This document shows, piece after piece, positions 38,709-48,441 of a DNA stretch of 56,060 bases. The notes beneath the pieces are model-generated. The model saw only the letters and a list, made by a program, of their open reading frames with translations, searched no databases and was not told the origin of the DNA. Origin of the DNA: Phyllobacteriaceae bacterium (GTDB lineage Bacteria; Pseudomonadota; Alphaproteobacteria; Rhizobiales; Rhizobiaceae); assembly GCA_024742765.1 (NCBI GenBank), contig JANSXT010000024.1, positions 1 to 56,060 of the forward strand. Reading direction: 5' to 3'. Numbering within the stretch: the stretch's first letter is position 1; every line of letters begins with the position of its first letter. The translations under genes and the position numbers were made by a program.

Positions 38709-39020
38709 TTACTGGTCGTTGACGCTCAGGCAGCGGTTGCGCACGCGCAGGCTGGTGACCGTATCGTCGGTCGCATAGGCTTCACAGATCTGGCGGGCTT
38801 CGTTGCGCACACCATCGTCAGCGGCGGAAAAACGGGCGGCGAAATCTTCGAACGTCCGCATGTTGCCCTCATCGTCGGCAAAGATGCCGCGCGCATCGTC
38901 GCTCATCTCCATACCGTCCATCATCGGCCAGGGTTCGGGGTTCAGGGCCGATGTCTGGGCCATGGCGACGCCGGCCATCATGGCGGTGGCGGTCAGGGTG
39001 GCTGCAACAGTCTTAAACAT
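38709..39020 (-). CDS. Small exported protein of unknown function
   Basis: A 103-residue protein. The ATG at 39020 (MFKTVAATLTATAMMAGVAMA) gives a clean signal peptide and has AGAGGA upstream. The mature part of about 82 residues is acidic and has two cysteines (RQICEAYA and RNRCLSVN) that probably form a disulfide. It has no recognised domain. It has its own terminator and is flanked by a 270-base non-coding stretch on the upstream side, so it is likely monocistronic. Confidence 0.7.
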   Translation of the reverse strand: MFKTVAATLTATAMMAGVAMAQTSALNPEPWPMMDGMEMSDDARGIFADDEGNMRTFEDFAARFSAADDGVRNEARQICEAYATDDTVTSLRVRNRCLSVNDQ

Positions 39021-39292
39021 GAAATCCTCTTTCGGTTCTTTCTCTCCACGACGGCGTCGCGGTTTCGACAAGCCCACAACGGAACGGTGCGCCCAGAGGT
39101 TCCACGACCGATCGACAAACGCGCCGAAAAATCGGGGGCGCTGGCGGTCGGGCGGACGCGGTGGCGCACCGTCACTTCTGGAAAAACAAGCGAAAATAAA
39201 GACTTAGAAGGCACAGGCGGCCGTGCGTTCACAAGATGGTGATTGGGGCGGAAGGAGCCGGCACCGCGGTCGCCGGTGGATGGCTTGGCGGC

Positions 39293-39994
39293 TCAGGGGA
39301 TGGCCGCGGCCATCCCCTCGAGGATCGATGCGGCCGCCCCGGCGGGGTCGGGCGCGGCGATGATCGGCCGGGCCACGACCAGATGGGTCGCGCCGGCGGC
39401 CATTGCCCGGGCGGGTGTGACGACACGCTTCTGGTCGCCCGCCGCGCTGCCCGCCGGGCGGATGCCAGGCGTGACGATCGCGATGCCCTCGCCGACGACA
39501 TCGCGCACCGCTTCGGCCTCGGCCGCCGAACAGACGATGCCGCCCATGCCCGCGTCCCTTGCCTGGCGCGCCCGCTTCAGCGCGAGCCCGGCCGCATTGT
39601 CATGATAGCCGGCATCGGACAGGTCGTGATCGTCCATCGATGTGAGAACGGTGACGGCCAGCAGCGTCAGATTGCTGCCCTGCGCCGCTTCGGCCGCCGC
39701 CGCCATCGCCTTGGGATAGGCATGGATGGTCAGCATGTTGACGCCCATTGCGGCAACGCTCTGGACGCCCTGGGCGACCGTGTTGTCGATGTCGAGCAGC
39801 TTCATGTCGAGGAACACCGACTTGCCCGCCGCCTTCAGGCGGCGTGCCAGATCGAGCCCGCCGGCAAAGGCCAGCCGGTAGCCGATCTTGTAGAAGGAGA
39901 CGGTGTCGCCGAGCGTGTCGACCATGGCCTCGGCGTCGGCAACGCTTGGCAGGTCGAGCCCGACGATCAGCCGGTCGCGCACGGCGGGCGTCAC
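39293..39994 (-). CDS. pyrF: Orotidine 5'-phosphate decarboxylase
   Basis: Last step of UMP synthesis. A 233-residue TIM-barrel enzyme. The catalytic Lys/Asp network is in [17 protein letters not shown], the N-terminal strand is LIVGLDLPS and the phosphate loop is [18 protein letters not shown]. The GTG at 39994 overlaps the stop of the upstream FMN reductase gene (GTGA), so translation is coupled; the longer upstream frame is a shadow. The neighbourhood dnaJ-pmtA-FMN reductase-pyrF fits a rhizobial chromosome. Confidence 0.94.
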   Translation of the reverse strand: MTPAVRDRLIVGLDLPSVADAEAMVDTLGDTVSFYKIGYRLAFAGGLDLARRLKAAGKSVFLDMKLLDIDNTVAQGVQSVAAMGVNMLTIHAYPKAMAAAAEAAQGSNLTLLAVTVLTSMDDHDLSDAGYHDNAAGLALKRARQARDAGMGGIVCSAAEAEAVRDVVGEGIAIVTPGIRPAGSAAGDQKRVVTPARAMAAGATHLVVARPIIAAPDPAGAAASILEGMAAAIP

Positions 39995-40563
39995 GGCCGC
40001 GCCCTTCCTTCGGTCAGGTTTTCCAGAAGCGACCGGCAGGCGTTCTGCAGCATTTTGAGCTGGCGTTCGTCGGCCGGCAGCCCGTCCTCGCCGAACGCGG
40101 TGGCGGCGCGGCTGATGCCCGCCTGTTCGGTGACGATCTGCGCGCCGACATTCATCAGCACCGAGCGGAGGTGATAAAGGCCGCGAATGCCCCCGAGCGC
40201 ACCGTTGGACGCGGCGCCGAGCGCGATGGTCAGGCCCGCACAGGCCTTCAGATCCTTCGGCGCCAGGCTCACCCAATCGATCGTGTTCTTCAACAAAGGC
40301 GGGATGGACGAATTGTATTCGGGCGAGGCGATGAACAACCCGTCATGGGCCGCAAACAGACGCGCCAGCCGGACCGCGTTTTCCGGAACGCCCTTCTCGC
40401 TCTTCAGATCCTCGTCAACAAGCGGCAGAGGATAATCGCCCAGCGAGATCATCGTCGTCTCGGCGCCCATCTCGGCCAGCACCTTGTTGGCGGCCTGGGC
40501 AAGCGACACGTTGAACGAGCCGGATCGCACCGATCCGGCGAAAAGGAGGACTTTGGCAGGCAT
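39991..40563 (-). CDS. NADPH-dependent FMN reductase
   Basis: A 190-residue flavodoxin-like reductase. The FMN phosphate loop is in [17 protein letters not shown] (GSxRxxSxN), the isoalloxazine contact in [18 protein letters not shown] and the C-terminal region is [13 protein letters not shown]. Such proteins reduce FMN, quinones, chromate or azo compounds. The start ATG at 40563 has GAAGGA upstream. Its stop overlaps the pyrF start. Confidence 0.92.
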   Translation of the reverse strand: MPAKVLLFAGSVRSGSFNVSLAQAANKVLAEMGAETTMISLGDYPLPLVDEDLKSEKGVPENAVRLARLFAAHDGLFIASPEYNSSIPPLLKNTIDWVSLAPKDLKACAGLTIALGAASNGALGGIRGLYHLRSVLMNVGAQIVTEQAGISRAATAFGEDGLPADERQLKMLQNACRSLLENLTEGRARP

Positions 40564-40633
40564 GGTGATCCTTCGCGGCGATGAAAAACGGTGGGACTGT
40601 TGCGCTGCAATAGACCGCAATCGGCGCCGTCGA

Positions 40634-41269
40634 TCAATCCGGCCGCGAATAAAGCCACACGCTGGCCGGCGGCAGGTTCCTGACGATCCTGGCGCTGCGG
40701 CGCATGCGCACACGAGGATCGCTCGGCTGCAGCGGCGCCTTGGCCGAATAGGTGATCTGCACCATCGGCCGGCCGGGCGGCACGCGGTCGAGTGCACCGG
40801 CGAGAAGGCCGTTGCTGCGCCCGGGGCCGAAACTGAGCAGGGGGATGCCCGAAATCACGCAATCGAAGAGCAGCACGCCGGTACCGGCGAGCGTCGCGTC
40901 GAGATCGAAGGCGTCGCCATGGATGATGTTGACACCGGGAAAGGCCTTTTCCAGATGCCGGCACAGATCGGCCGAATATTCGATCGCATAGAGATTTTCG
41001 GGGGCAATCCCGCGATCGAGGATCGCGCGGGTGATGGGGCCGGTGCCCGGTCCGAGTTCGAGAACCGGCAGTCCGGAACGGCAATCGATCGGGCGGGCCA
41101 TTTCGACCGCGGTCTGGCGCGATGTCGGCGTCACCGACGAAACCCGGCGCGGTGACCGGAACATGGCGGCGAGAAATTTCAACCGCTCGGAAATCTCGCT
41201 GCTCCTCGGTCGGGGGGCGTCGGCATCATCGTCGCCGCGCCGGTCATCGAAATCCTGATTAGTCGCCAA
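40634..41269 (-). CDS. pmtA: Phospholipid N-methyltransferase, PmtA-like
   Basis: A 211-residue SAM-dependent methyltransferase close to the Sinorhizobium-type PmtA that converts phosphatidylethanolamine to phosphatidylcholine. Motif I is [15 protein letters not shown], followed by [24 protein letters not shown] and the C-terminal [16 protein letters not shown]. The ORF opens with a TTG at 41269 that overlaps the dnaJ stop; AAGGA lies 14 bases upstream. The next in-frame ATG would cut the conserved N-terminal region, so the TTG start is accepted with reserve. Confidence 0.85.
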   Translation of the reverse strand: MATNQDFDDRRGDDDADAPRPRSSEISERLKFLAAMFRSPRRVSSVTPTSRQTAVEMARPIDCRSGLPVLELGPGTGPITRAILDRGIAPENLYAIEYSADLCRHLEKAFPGVNIIHGDAFDLDATLAGTGVLLFDCVISGIPLLSFGPGRSNGLLAGALDRVPPGRPMVQITYSAKAPLQPSDPRVRMRRSARIVRNLPPASVWLYSRPD

Positions 41270-42392
41270 GGTCGAAGAAATCCTTCATGCGGGTGAAGAA
41301 ACCGCTCGACTGGGGACTGTTCTCCTTGGCCGAGATATCCTCGAATTCGGCGAGCAGTTCGCGCTGGCGCTTGGACAGGTTCTGTGGCGTCTCGACGGCG
41401 ATCTGGATGTAGAGGTCGCCCATCTGGGCCTGCCGCATGACCGGCATACCCTTGCCCTTCAACCGGAACTGGCGACCGGACTGGGTGCCCTCGGGCACTT
41501 TGACGCGGGTTTGCGAACCGTCGAGCGTGCCCACCTCAAACTGGCCGCCGAGCGCTGCGGTGGTCATCGAAAGGGGCACCTTGCAGTAAAGGTCGGCGCC
41601 GTCGCGCTGGAAGAATTCATGCGGGCGCACCGAGATGAAGATGTACAGATCGCCGGCCGGGCCGCCGCGGAAGCCGGCCTCGCCCTCGCCGGCCAGGCGA
41701 ATGCGGGTGCCATCCTCGATGCCGGCGGGAATGTTGACCGACAGCGAGCGCTCCTGGGTGACGCGACCCTGACCAGAGCAGGTTTCGCACGGGTCGGTGA
41801 TGATTTCGCCGCGCCCGTTGCAGGTCGGACAGGTGCGTTCGACCGAAAAGAACCCTTGCGCGGCGCGCACGCGACCGGCGCCGTTGCAGGTCGAACAGGT
41901 GGTCGGGCTGGTGCCGGGCTTGGCGCCGCTGCCCGAACAGGTCTCGCAGGTGGCCGAGGTCGGCACGCGGATCTGCGCGGTCTTGCCGGCAAACGCCTCT
42001 TCCAGCGTGATTTCAAGGTTGTAGCGTAGATCGGCGCCGCGCTCGCGGCCGCCCGGGCCGCGCCGGGCACGGCCGCCGCCCATCATCTCGCCGAAAATGT
42101 CCTCGAAAATGTCGGCAAATCCGCCGGCGCCTGCACCACCGAATCCGCCCGCGCCGCCCATGCCGCCATTTTCGAACGCGGCATGGCCGAACCGGTCATA
42201 GGCGGCGCGCTTTTGCGGGTCCTTGAGCGTTTCGTAGGCCTCGTTGGCCTCCTTGAACTTCACCTCGGCTTCGCTGTCGCCGGGATTGCGGTCGGGATGG
42301 TATTTCATCGCCAGCTTCCGATAGGCGCTTTTCAGCGCCTTTTCGTCGGCATCGCGCGATACGCCCAATGTCTCGTAGAAATCGGCCTTCAT
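41259..42392 (-). CDS. dnaJ: Chaperone DnaJ, second (rhizobial-like) copy
   Basis: Full-length 377-residue type I Hsp40. It has the J domain with HPD ([10 protein letters not shown]), the Gly-rich linker with [14 protein letters not shown], four zinc repeats ([32 protein letters not shown]) and the C-terminal domain. The ATG at 42392 ([12 protein letters not shown]) matches rhizobial DnaJ; a GTG at 42407 is also in frame. It differs clearly from the first DnaJ. It is not beside dnaK here, yet its downstream neighbours pmtA and pyrF are those expected for a rhizobial chromosomal dnaJ. The leader has a perfect hairpin GCGTCCGC-ATG-GCGGACGC at 42428-42446. Confidence 0.95.
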   Translation of the reverse strand: MKADFYETLGVSRDADEKALKSAYRKLAMKYHPDRNPGDSEAEVKFKEANEAYETLKDPQKRAAYDRFGHAAFENGGMGGAGGFGGAGAGGFADIFEDIFGEMMGGGRARRGPGGRERGADLRYNLEITLEEAFAGKTAQIRVPTSATCETCSGSGAKPGTSPTTCSTCNGAGRVRAAQGFFSVERTCPTCNGRGEIITDPCETCSGQGRVTQERSLSVNIPAGIEDGTRIRLAGEGEAGFRGGPAGDLYIFISVRPHEFFQRDGADLYCKVPLSMTTAALGGQFEVGTLDGSQTRVKVPEGTQSGRQFRLKGKGMPVMRQAQMGDLYIQIAVETPQNLSKRQRELLAEFEDISAKENSPQSSGFFTRMKDFFDLGD

Positions 42393-42511
42393 CTTGGTCC
42401 AGTTCACATCTGCGCGCGGCTATGCAGGCGTCCGCATGGCGGACGCGCCCTCTCGTGCACAGCAGATAGTCGGTGACGCGGGAAAATTCCAGCCGTGGCG
42501 GCAATTGTGTT

Positions 42512-43624
42512 TCAGGCGCGCGCGACGTGACCTTCAGGCCGGGGCCGTGTGCCCAGCGCCATGATCGCCCGCGCCGCCGGATTTTCGAAAAAGCGCAACG
42601 AAAGGGCGGCAACGGCGAAGGTGGCGACGGCGGGCACGAGCGCAAACAGATAGAATAGACCGGTCTCCGGCGCACCGAACACCAGCTTCCACACATCGGA
42701 AAAGAACACCGTCTCCAGAACCGGGTGCCACATATAGATGCCGTAGGAGAGCATCGTCACCGGCGCCAGCGCTGTCAGGAGTGGGCTGGCGCTGTCCGGC
42801 TGGCGCTCGACCAATGCCACGCAGACGATGGCGCAACCGATCAGCGCCAGCGCCACATAGGTGCCCATGCCGGCAAACATGGTGGCGATCGACAGGCCGA
42901 GGAACATCCAGCCGACCGGCCGCGAGCCGAGCCGGGCGGGCAGGCGCTCGACGATGCGGCACAGAATTGCGCCAAAGGTGAAATCGGCGAAGATACGGCC
43001 GGCGCCCCAGCTCTTGGCATCATACCAGGTCTGCGAGTAGTCGACCGCATCGCGGCTCGCCCATTCGAGCCCCAAGAGCGTGACAGCCAGCACGGCGACC
43101 AGCCCGGCAAGCCCCATGCGCAGACCCGCAAAGGCCAGAACCGGCAGCAACAGATAGGCGAACCATTCGCCCGACAAAGACCAGGACACATAGTTGAAGG
43201 TCAGCGTGTCGTGCACGCCCCAGGCCTGCAGCAGGAACAGATTGGTGAGAAGCTGGCCCATGTCGTAGCGGGTGTCGATGCTGCCCGCCTGGATCAGACC
43301 GGCATGGGCCGCCAAGCCGACGGCGACGAAGAAGCCCAGCGTCGCCAGATGGAGTGGATATAGCCGAGACAGGCGCCGCAGGACGAAATGGCCGTAAGCG
43401 CCGCGCGTCAACACGCGGTCGTGGTAGCGCTCATAGATCAGAAAGCCGGACAGGACGAAGAACATGTCCAGCAGCGGGTTCATATGCTCGAACCACATGA
43501 TCAACGACCCGGCATGGGGCGCGGCGTGCGAAAAGTGATAGGCCATCACCAGCATGGCGGCCAAAAGCCGCCACACCGCGAACGTGCCGTAATCGGGATA
43601 TCGTCGCGCCGCTCCTGCCGTCAT
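42512..43624 (-). CDS. Acyltransferase 3 (OafA/YrhL-like) membrane protein
   Basis: A 370-residue inner-membrane acyltransferase with about ten membrane segments. The family signature is in WRLLAAMLVMAYHFSHAAPH (catalytic His) and DMFFVLSGFLIYERY, followed by RRLSRLYPLHLAT. These enzymes O-acylate exopolysaccharide, O-antigen or Nod factor-type glycans. The acceptor cannot be predicted; no polysaccharide locus is in view. It lies upstream of dnaJ on the same strand, with a 119-base gap, so it occupies the place where dnaK would be expected. Confidence 0.9.
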   Translation of the reverse strand: MTAGAARRYPDYGTFAVWRLLAAMLVMAYHFSHAAPHAGSLIMWFEHMNPLLDMFFVLSGFLIYERYHDRVLTRGAYGHFVLRRLSRLYPLHLATLGFFVAVGLAAHAGLIQAGSIDTRYDMGQLLTNLFLLQAWGVHDTLTFNYVSWSLSGEWFAYLLLPVLAFAGLRMGLAGLVAVLAVTLLGLEWASRDAVDYSQTWYDAKSWGAGRIFADFTFGAILCRIVERLPARLGSRPVGWMFLGLSIATMFAGMGTYVALALIGCAIVCVALVERQPDSASPLLTALAPVTMLSYGIYMWHPVLETVFFSDVWKLVFGAPETGLFYLFALVPAVATFAVAALSLRFFENPAARAIMALGTRPRPEGHVARA

Positions 43625-43704
43625 CGGCCAGCTTATAGCCGAAACGGGCGTCGAAATCGCCGGCAGCCGCGCGCTACGGTTAACCGGCAGTGACCCGTTC
43701 CAAG

Positions 43705-44382
43705 TCAGGAAGCAACGGCAAAAGCGATGGCGCGGCGCAGATCGTCCAGCCCGCGCGCCTTTTCGGACGAGGTTGCGATCACGCCGGGAAAAGCAGCCGG
43801 CCGGCGCCTGATGCGCTCTTCGGTCTCGGCGGTTACTCGCGCGACGGCGGGCGGCTTGATTTTGTCGATCTTGGTCAGCACGATCTGATAGGAAATGGCG
43901 GCCCGGTCGAATAGGTCGAACACGTCCTCATCGTTTGACTTGATGCCGTGGCGGGCATCGATCAGCACGAAGACGCGCTTGAGGGTGGTGCGCCCGCGCA
44001 GATAGTCAAAGACGAGTTCGGTCCAGCGGTCGACGGTCTCCTTGGGGGCCTTGGCATAGCCGTAGCCGGGCATGTCGACGATGGCGAGCGGCGGCAGATC
44101 GTCGAGCGTTCCGGAAAAGCCCTCGGGCACGAAGAAGTTCAGCTCCTGCGTGCGGCCGGGCGTGTTGGATGTGCGCGCCAGCGCGTTCTTGCCGGTCAGC
44201 GCGTTGATCAGCGACGATTTGCCGACATTGGAGCGGCCGCCAAAGGCGACCTCGGGCGGGCCTTCAGGCGGCAGATGCTCCATGGCCGGCACACCGCGCA
44301 CGAATGTCCAGGCACCCTTGGCCACGAGCGCTGCCCAGACGGGCGAGCATGTGTCGAGGGGAAGATCGGCAGCGTCGGTCAT
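43705..44382 (-). CDS. engB: Ribosome biogenesis GTP-binding protein EngB (YihA)
   Basis: A 225-residue GTPase needed for large-subunit assembly. G1 is [15 protein letters not shown]3 [13 protein letters not shown]4 LTKIDK and G5 around [10 protein letters not shown]. It has the N-terminal extension typical of alphaproteobacteria. It belongs to the conserved rpmH-rnpA-yidC-engB string, but two genes (fasciclin, CatB-like) lie between it and yidC. Confidence 0.94.
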   Translation of the reverse strand: MTDAADLPLDTCSPVWAALVAKGAWTFVRGVPAMEHLPPEGPPEVAFGGRSNVGKSSLINALTGKNALARTSNTPGRTQELNFFVPEGFSGTLDDLPPLAIVDMPGYGYAKAPKETVDRWTELVFDYLRGRTTLKRVFVLIDARHGIKSNDEDVFDLFDRAAISYQIVLTKIDKIKPPAVARVTAETEERIRRRPAAFPGVIATSSEKARGLDDLRRAIAFAVAS

Positions 44383-44459
44383 GGCCGCTTATCGTTGATC
44401 GCTTCGAGCGCGGCAAGGCCCGACCGGAGTCGGGGGCGGTTCCGCGGACGGTCCGAACG

Positions 44460-44487
44460 AAAACCCCGCCAGGCTTGCCTGGCGGGG
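44460..44487 (-). terminator. Terminator of the fasciclin gene
   Basis: A perfect ten-base stem CCCCGCCAGG/CCTGGCGGGG (44464-44473, 44478-44487) with a four-base loop, followed on the minus strand by TTTT. Confidence 0.7.
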
Positions 44488-44538
44488 CCGTCGTCGCTGC
44501 ACCGAGACCACCAGCGGCACAGCGCTCCTGGTCATCGA

Positions 44539-45636
44539 TTACCGGGGAACCAGGACGCTATCGACGACATGGATGACGCCGTTCGATTGCCTGACATCGG
44601 CAATCGTGACCTTGCCGGCATTTCCGCTTTCATCGATGATGTACAGATCGCCGCCAGAAAGGTCGGCCGTGATGGCATCGCCGCTGACGGTCTGCATGTT
44701 GTAGCGACCGCCATTGGCGCGGGTGCGCTCCATCAGTTCGGTTCCGGACAGATTGCCGGCGACCACGTGGGCGGTCAGGACCTTGGTCAGTTGATCCTTG
44801 TTGTCGTCCATCATCAGCGTCTCGACGGTGCCGTCGGGAAGCTTGTCGAAAGCCGCATTGGTCGGCGCGAACACCGTGAACGGTCCCTCACCCTGAAGCG
44901 TTTCGACCAGACCCGCCTGCTGTACGGCGGCGACCAGCGTTGTGTGATCGGCCGAGTTGACCGCATTTTCAACGATGTTGCGTTCGGCCAGCATCGGCGC
45001 GCCACCGACCATGGGATTGTCGCCGTCCGACATCGCCATGTCGTCGGAGGCCATATCGCCCTGCATGGCCTGATCGCCGCTTGCCGGCGTCAGCACCGCA
45101 TCGATGACGTGGATGACACCGTTCGACTGCCGGACATCGGCTATGGTCACCGTTGCCATGGTGCCGTTTTCGTCTTCCAGCATGATCGTGTCGCCCTGAT
45201 AGGTCGCCGTCAGCGTACAGGAGCCCAGCGTCGGCACCGGATGTGCGCCGCCATCATCATCGACCATGCCGACGATGGCGTCCGACATGGCATTGGCGCC
45301 CACGACGTGGCATTTCAGAACGTCCGCAAGCTGGTCCCTGTTTTCTTCCATCAGCAAGGTCTCGACGGTGCCGTCAGGCAAGGCGTCGAATGCGGCATTG
45401 GTTGGCGCGAACACCGTGAACGGGCCTTCGCCCTGAAGCGTTTCGACGAGGCCGGCGGCCTGGACGGCCGCCACCAGGGTGGTGTGATCGGCCGAATTGA
45501 CAGCGTTTTCGACGATGTTGCGGTCCGCGAACATCGCAGCGCCGCCGACCATCGGATTGTCCTGCGCAAAAGCCGCGCCGACGATAGCAAAGGCCGCAAC
45601 GCCCGACATAAGCAGTGTGTTGGTCATGGATTTCAT
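44539..45636 (-). CDS. Exported protein with two fasciclin (FAS1) domains
   Basis: A 365-residue exported adhesion-type protein: signal peptide (TNTLLMSGVAAFAIVGAAFA), then two FAS1 domains. Both have the same core (NIVENAVNSADHTTLVAAVQ, EGPFTVFAPTNAAFD, ADVRQSNGVIHVID). DNA of the two repeats aligns at an exact offset of 540 bases, so this is a recent tandem duplication. Domain 1 has two cysteines (LKCHVVG, GSCTLTA) that domain 2 lacks. A Met/Asp/Ser-rich linker (QAMQGDMASDDMAMSDGD) joins them. FAS1 proteins mediate surface attachment. AGGAGG lies upstream. Confidence 0.9.
   Translation of the reverse strand: MKSMTNTLLMSGVAAFAIVGAAFAQDNPMVGGAAMFADRNIVENAVNSADHTTLVAAVQAAGLVETLQGEGPFTVFAPTNAAFDALPDGTVETLLMEENRDQLADVLKCHVVGANAMSDAIVGMVDDDGGAHPVPTLGSCTLTATYQGDTIMLEDENGTMATVTIADVRQSNGVIHVIDAVLTPASGDQAMQGDMASDDMAMSDGDNPMVGGAPMLAERNIVENAVNSADHTTLVAAVQQAGLVETLQGEGPFTVFAPTNAAFDKLPDGTVETLMMDDNKDQLTKVLTAHVVAGNLSGTELMERTRANGGRYNMQTVSGDAITADLSGGDLYIIDESGNAGKVTIADVRQSNGVIHVVDSVLVPR
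44546..45560. repeat. Internal direct repeat within the fasciclin gene
   Basis: Approximately 44546-45020 and 45086-45560 correspond at a constant offset of 540 bases (180 codons), for example GCGAACACCGTGAACGG at 44867 and 45407. Extents are approximate. Confidence 0.75.
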
Positions 45637-45723
45637 TGGGAAGGTCCTCCTGAGTTAGCCTTCACCGAAGGCACGGGACCATCACCGGAAAAGTTTCACG
45701 GGTGCGGGATATTTTGCGTATCG

Positions 45724-45757
45724 CCGGGACCGGCCGGCGGTCGCCGGCCGGTCCCGG
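45724..45757. other. Perfect 16-bp stem, 2-nt loop
   Basis: CCGGGACCGGCCGGCG (45724-45739) and its exact reverse complement (45742-45757) are separated by GT. It lies between the CatB-like and fasciclin genes; no T-run follows. It could end or stabilise the CatB-like transcript. Confidence 0.6.
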
Positions 45758-45772
45758 TGACGGCAAGGGGCG

Positions 45773-46423
45773 TCACACACGCTGTCCGGAAATCGCTTCG
45801 AGCGCGGCAAGGTCGTTGCCGCGAATGGCGTTTAGATGCGCCGTGATCGTCTCGGCGGGCCAGTTCCACCAGGCGATCTTCAGAAGGCGCGCGATGGTCC
45901 CGTCGTCGAACCGCATCCTCACCGTGCGTGCCGGATTGCCGGCGACGATCGCATAGGCCGGCACGTCGGAGGCAACGACCGAACGCGCCGCGACGATCGC
46001 GCCATCGCCGATGGTCACGCCGGGCATGACCAGCGCCCCATTGCCGATCCACACATCGTTGCCGACGACGGTGTCGCCGCGGCTGGCATCGACCCAGGTC
46101 CGCGGATCGAAGCCCGCCTCCCAGCCATTGCCGAAAATGTTGAACGGATAGGTGGAAAAGCCGTCCATGGCGTGGTTGCCGCCATTCATGAAGAAGGTCG
46201 TGCCGGCGGCCAGCGCGCAGAAGCGGCCGATCACCAGCCGGTCGCCGTAGAATTCGTAATGGTGCAGCACGTTGCGCTCCTCGAAGCGCTCGGCACCGCT
46301 CGCATCGTCATAATAGGTGTAATCGCCCACTTCGATGTTGGGGCGGGTGATGAAGTTGTTGAGAAAGACCGCATGCTCGTATCCGGCAAGCGGATAAAGC
46401 GTTGAGGGATGAGGCCCGTGCAT
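45773..46423 (-). CDS. CatB/Vat-type O-acetyltransferase
   Basis: A 216-residue left-handed beta-helix acetyltransferase of the xenobiotic (CatB/VatD) group. The parts are YDDASGAERFEERNVLHHYE, then IGRFCALAAGTTFFMNGGNHAMDGFSTY with the catalytic His, and hexapeptide repeats (VGNDVWIGNGALVMPGVTIG, GAIVAARSVV). The start at 46423 has GGAG upstream; the His-rich N-terminal extension of the longer frame is rejected. Members acetylate chloramphenicol or streptogramins, but many chromosomal ones act on unknown sugars. It is inserted between yidC and engB. Resistance should not be assumed. Confidence 0.85.
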   Translation of the reverse strand: MHGPHPSTLYPLAGYEHAVFLNNFITRPNIEVGDYTYYDDASGAERFEERNVLHHYEFYGDRLVIGRFCALAAGTTFFMNGGNHAMDGFSTYPFNIFGNGWEAGFDPRTWVDASRGDTVVGNDVWIGNGALVMPGVTIGDGAIVAARSVVASDVPAYAIVAGNPARTVRMRFDDGTIARLLKIAWWNWPAETITAHLNAIRGNDLAALEAISGQRV

Positions 46424-46538
46424 GGCTGAGCTCCGAATGAAATGGCCGGGATGGTGATGATGATCCATCCGTCGCAAACGGCGGATCGGCGCTCAGCTGT
46501 TCATCGGACCCTTCTCCTCTTTGGGTTGTTGCGATCGC

Positions 46539-48404
46539 CTATTCGGCGGGCTTGTTGGCCTTGCCGCCGCCGAACATGCTCTTGAGATTGTCCCACAGTT
46601 CGATCTTGGCGCCGTTGCGCTTCATGATCACGCCCTGCTGGAGGATCGACAGGAAGTTGTTCCACGCCCAGTAGATGACCAGCCCGGCCGGGAACGTCGC
46701 CAGCATGAAGGTGAAGATCACCGGCATCCATTTGAACACCATGGCGGTGGTCGGATCGGGCGGCGGCGGGTTCATCTGCATCTGGACGAACATGGTGATG
46801 CCCATGAGCAGCGGCCAGACACCGAGCATCAGGAACGGGCCGAACAGCGGCACCGTGGACGGATCGAACGGCAGAAGGCCGAACAGGTTGAAGATCGATG
46901 TGGGATCGGGCGCCGACAGGTCCTGCACCCAGCCGAAGAAGGGCGCGTGACGCATCTCGATGGTGACGTAGAGCACCTTGTAGAGCGCAAAGAAGACCGG
47001 AATCTGGATCAGCACGGGCCAACAGCCGGCGATCGGATTGATCTTCTCCTTCTTGTAGAGCTCCATCATCGCCTTTTGCATCTTCTCGCGGTCTTCGCCG
47101 TAGCGCTCCTTGATCTCCTGCATCTGCGGCTGGACCACCTTCATGCGGGCCATGGAGGCGTAGGACTTGTTGGCGAGCGGGAAGAAGATCAGCTTGATGA
47201 TGATCGTCGTGACCAGGATCGCCACTCCGAAATTGCCGAACATGTTGCTGAACGGATAAAGAAGCCAGGTGAAGAGCGGCTTGGTGATGAAGTGGAACCA
47301 GCCCCAGTCGATCATCAGTTCGAACTGGCGAATCTCGCGCTCGGCTTCATAGGCGTCGATGATCTTGGTCTTCTTGGCGCCGGCGAACAGCATGTTGGTG
47401 ACGGTCGCCGACTGGCCGGCATTGATCGTCACCGCATCGCCCAGGAAATCGGCCTGATAGCGCGGCGCACCGTCGGTGAAATAAGAATAGCGCGGCTGGA
47501 AGCTGGTGCCCTGTTCGGGGATCAGCGCCGTCGCCCAATATTTGTCGGTGATGCCAAGCCAGCCATCGGTGGACTTGCCGGGCGCGTCCTGGCCCTCATC
47601 CTCGATCTCGTTAAAGGTGTGCTCGGTCAGCCCTTCTTCGCCGGTCACGCCGATCATGCCCTCGTGCAGGATGAAGATCGGCGGCAGGGCGGGCTTGGTG
47701 TAGCGCGTGGTCCGCCCGTAATTCTGCAGGGCCACCGCGCCGGCGCCGCTGTTGGCGATCTCGTCGGTGATCGTGAACATGTAGTTCTCGTCGACCGCGA
47801 TCCGGCGGCTGAAGTTGAGGCCATTGTCCGCCGAATAGGTCAGCGTGACGGGCGTCGATGGCGTCAGGACGGCGTTGCCATCAACCTGCCAGACGGCATC
47901 GGGACCGGGGGCGCCTTCAACGCCGGTATAGCCGAACTCGGCGAAATAGGCGTCGGGTCCGGTGACCGGCGACAGAAGATCGACGATCGGCGAACTCTCA
48001 TCGACCGTGACATGATAGTTTTTCAGCGACAGATCGTCGAAGCGGGCGCCAGTCAGATTGATCGAGCCGGACAGGGTCGGCGTGTCGACCGGGATGCGGT
48101 TGGTCGCCGACAATGCCGAGGCGCGGTCATCGACCGTGCCCGCCGCCCCGCCCGCCGCTCCGGGCGCGCTGCCCGAAACCGTCGCCTGGGGTATGTCGCC
48201 CGAGGGCGTGGTGCCCTGCGTCTGTGCCGTGCCGGCGCCGCCGGTCTCGGTGCCGGGCTGGACCTGCTGTTCGATGGCCTGCTGCTCAAGCTGCGCCTGG
48301 CGCTCGGCCTCGATCTGCGGGTTGACGTAGAAGATCTGCCACAGGGTGAGGATCAGCACCGACAGGCCGATGGTCAGAAACAGGTTGCGGTTGTTGGCGT
48401 CCAT
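46539..48404 (-). CDS. yidC: Membrane protein insertase YidC
   Basis: Inserts and folds inner-membrane proteins with or without SecYEG. The 621-residue protein has an N-terminal signal anchor (NLFLTIGLSVLILTLWQIFYV), a large periplasmic domain starting after a Gly/Thr-rich low-complexity region, and the conserved C-terminal five-helix core (FHFITKPLFTWLLYPFSNMF-like region, PQMQEIKERYGEDREKMQ, PIAGCWPVLIQIPVFFALYK). GGAG lies upstream of the ATG. It lies directly downstream of rnpA. Confidence 0.95.
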   Translation of the reverse strand: MDANNRNLFLTIGLSVLILTLWQIFYVNPQIEAERQAQLEQQAIEQQVQPGTETGGAGTAQTQGTTPSGDIPQATVSGSAPGAAGGAAGTVDDRASALSATNRIPVDTPTLSGSINLTGARFDDLSLKNYHVTVDESSPIVDLLSPVTGPDAYFAEFGYTGVEGAPGPDAVWQVDGNAVLTPSTPVTLTYSADNGLNFSRRIAVDENYMFTITDEIANSGAGAVALQNYGRTTRYTKPALPPIFILHEGMIGVTGEEGLTEHTFNEIEDEGQDAPGKSTDGWLGITDKYWATALIPEQGTSFQPRYSYFTDGAPRYQADFLGDAVTINAGQSATVTNMLFAGAKKTKIIDAYEAEREIRQFELMIDWGWFHFITKPLFTWLLYPFSNMFGNFGVAILVTTIIIKLIFFPLANKSYASMARMKVVQPQMQEIKERYGEDREKMQKAMMELYKKEKINPIAGCWPVLIQIPVFFALYKVLYVTIEMRHAPFFGWVQDLSAPDPTSIFNLFGLLPFDPSTVPLFGPFLMLGVWPLLMGITMFVQMQMNPPPPDPTTAMVFKWMPVIFTFMLATFPAGLVIYWAWNNFLSILQQGVIMKRNGAKIELWDNLKSMFGGGKANKPAE

Positions 48405-48441
48405 GGCTCCGTGTCCAGCCTTATTGGCTTCGTGCGTTCCG

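Noticed and set aside
45773-46423. The CatB-like gene as an antibiotic resistance determinant
   Set aside because: Chromosomal CatB/Vat-like proteins have many unknown substrates, and no resistance context is present.
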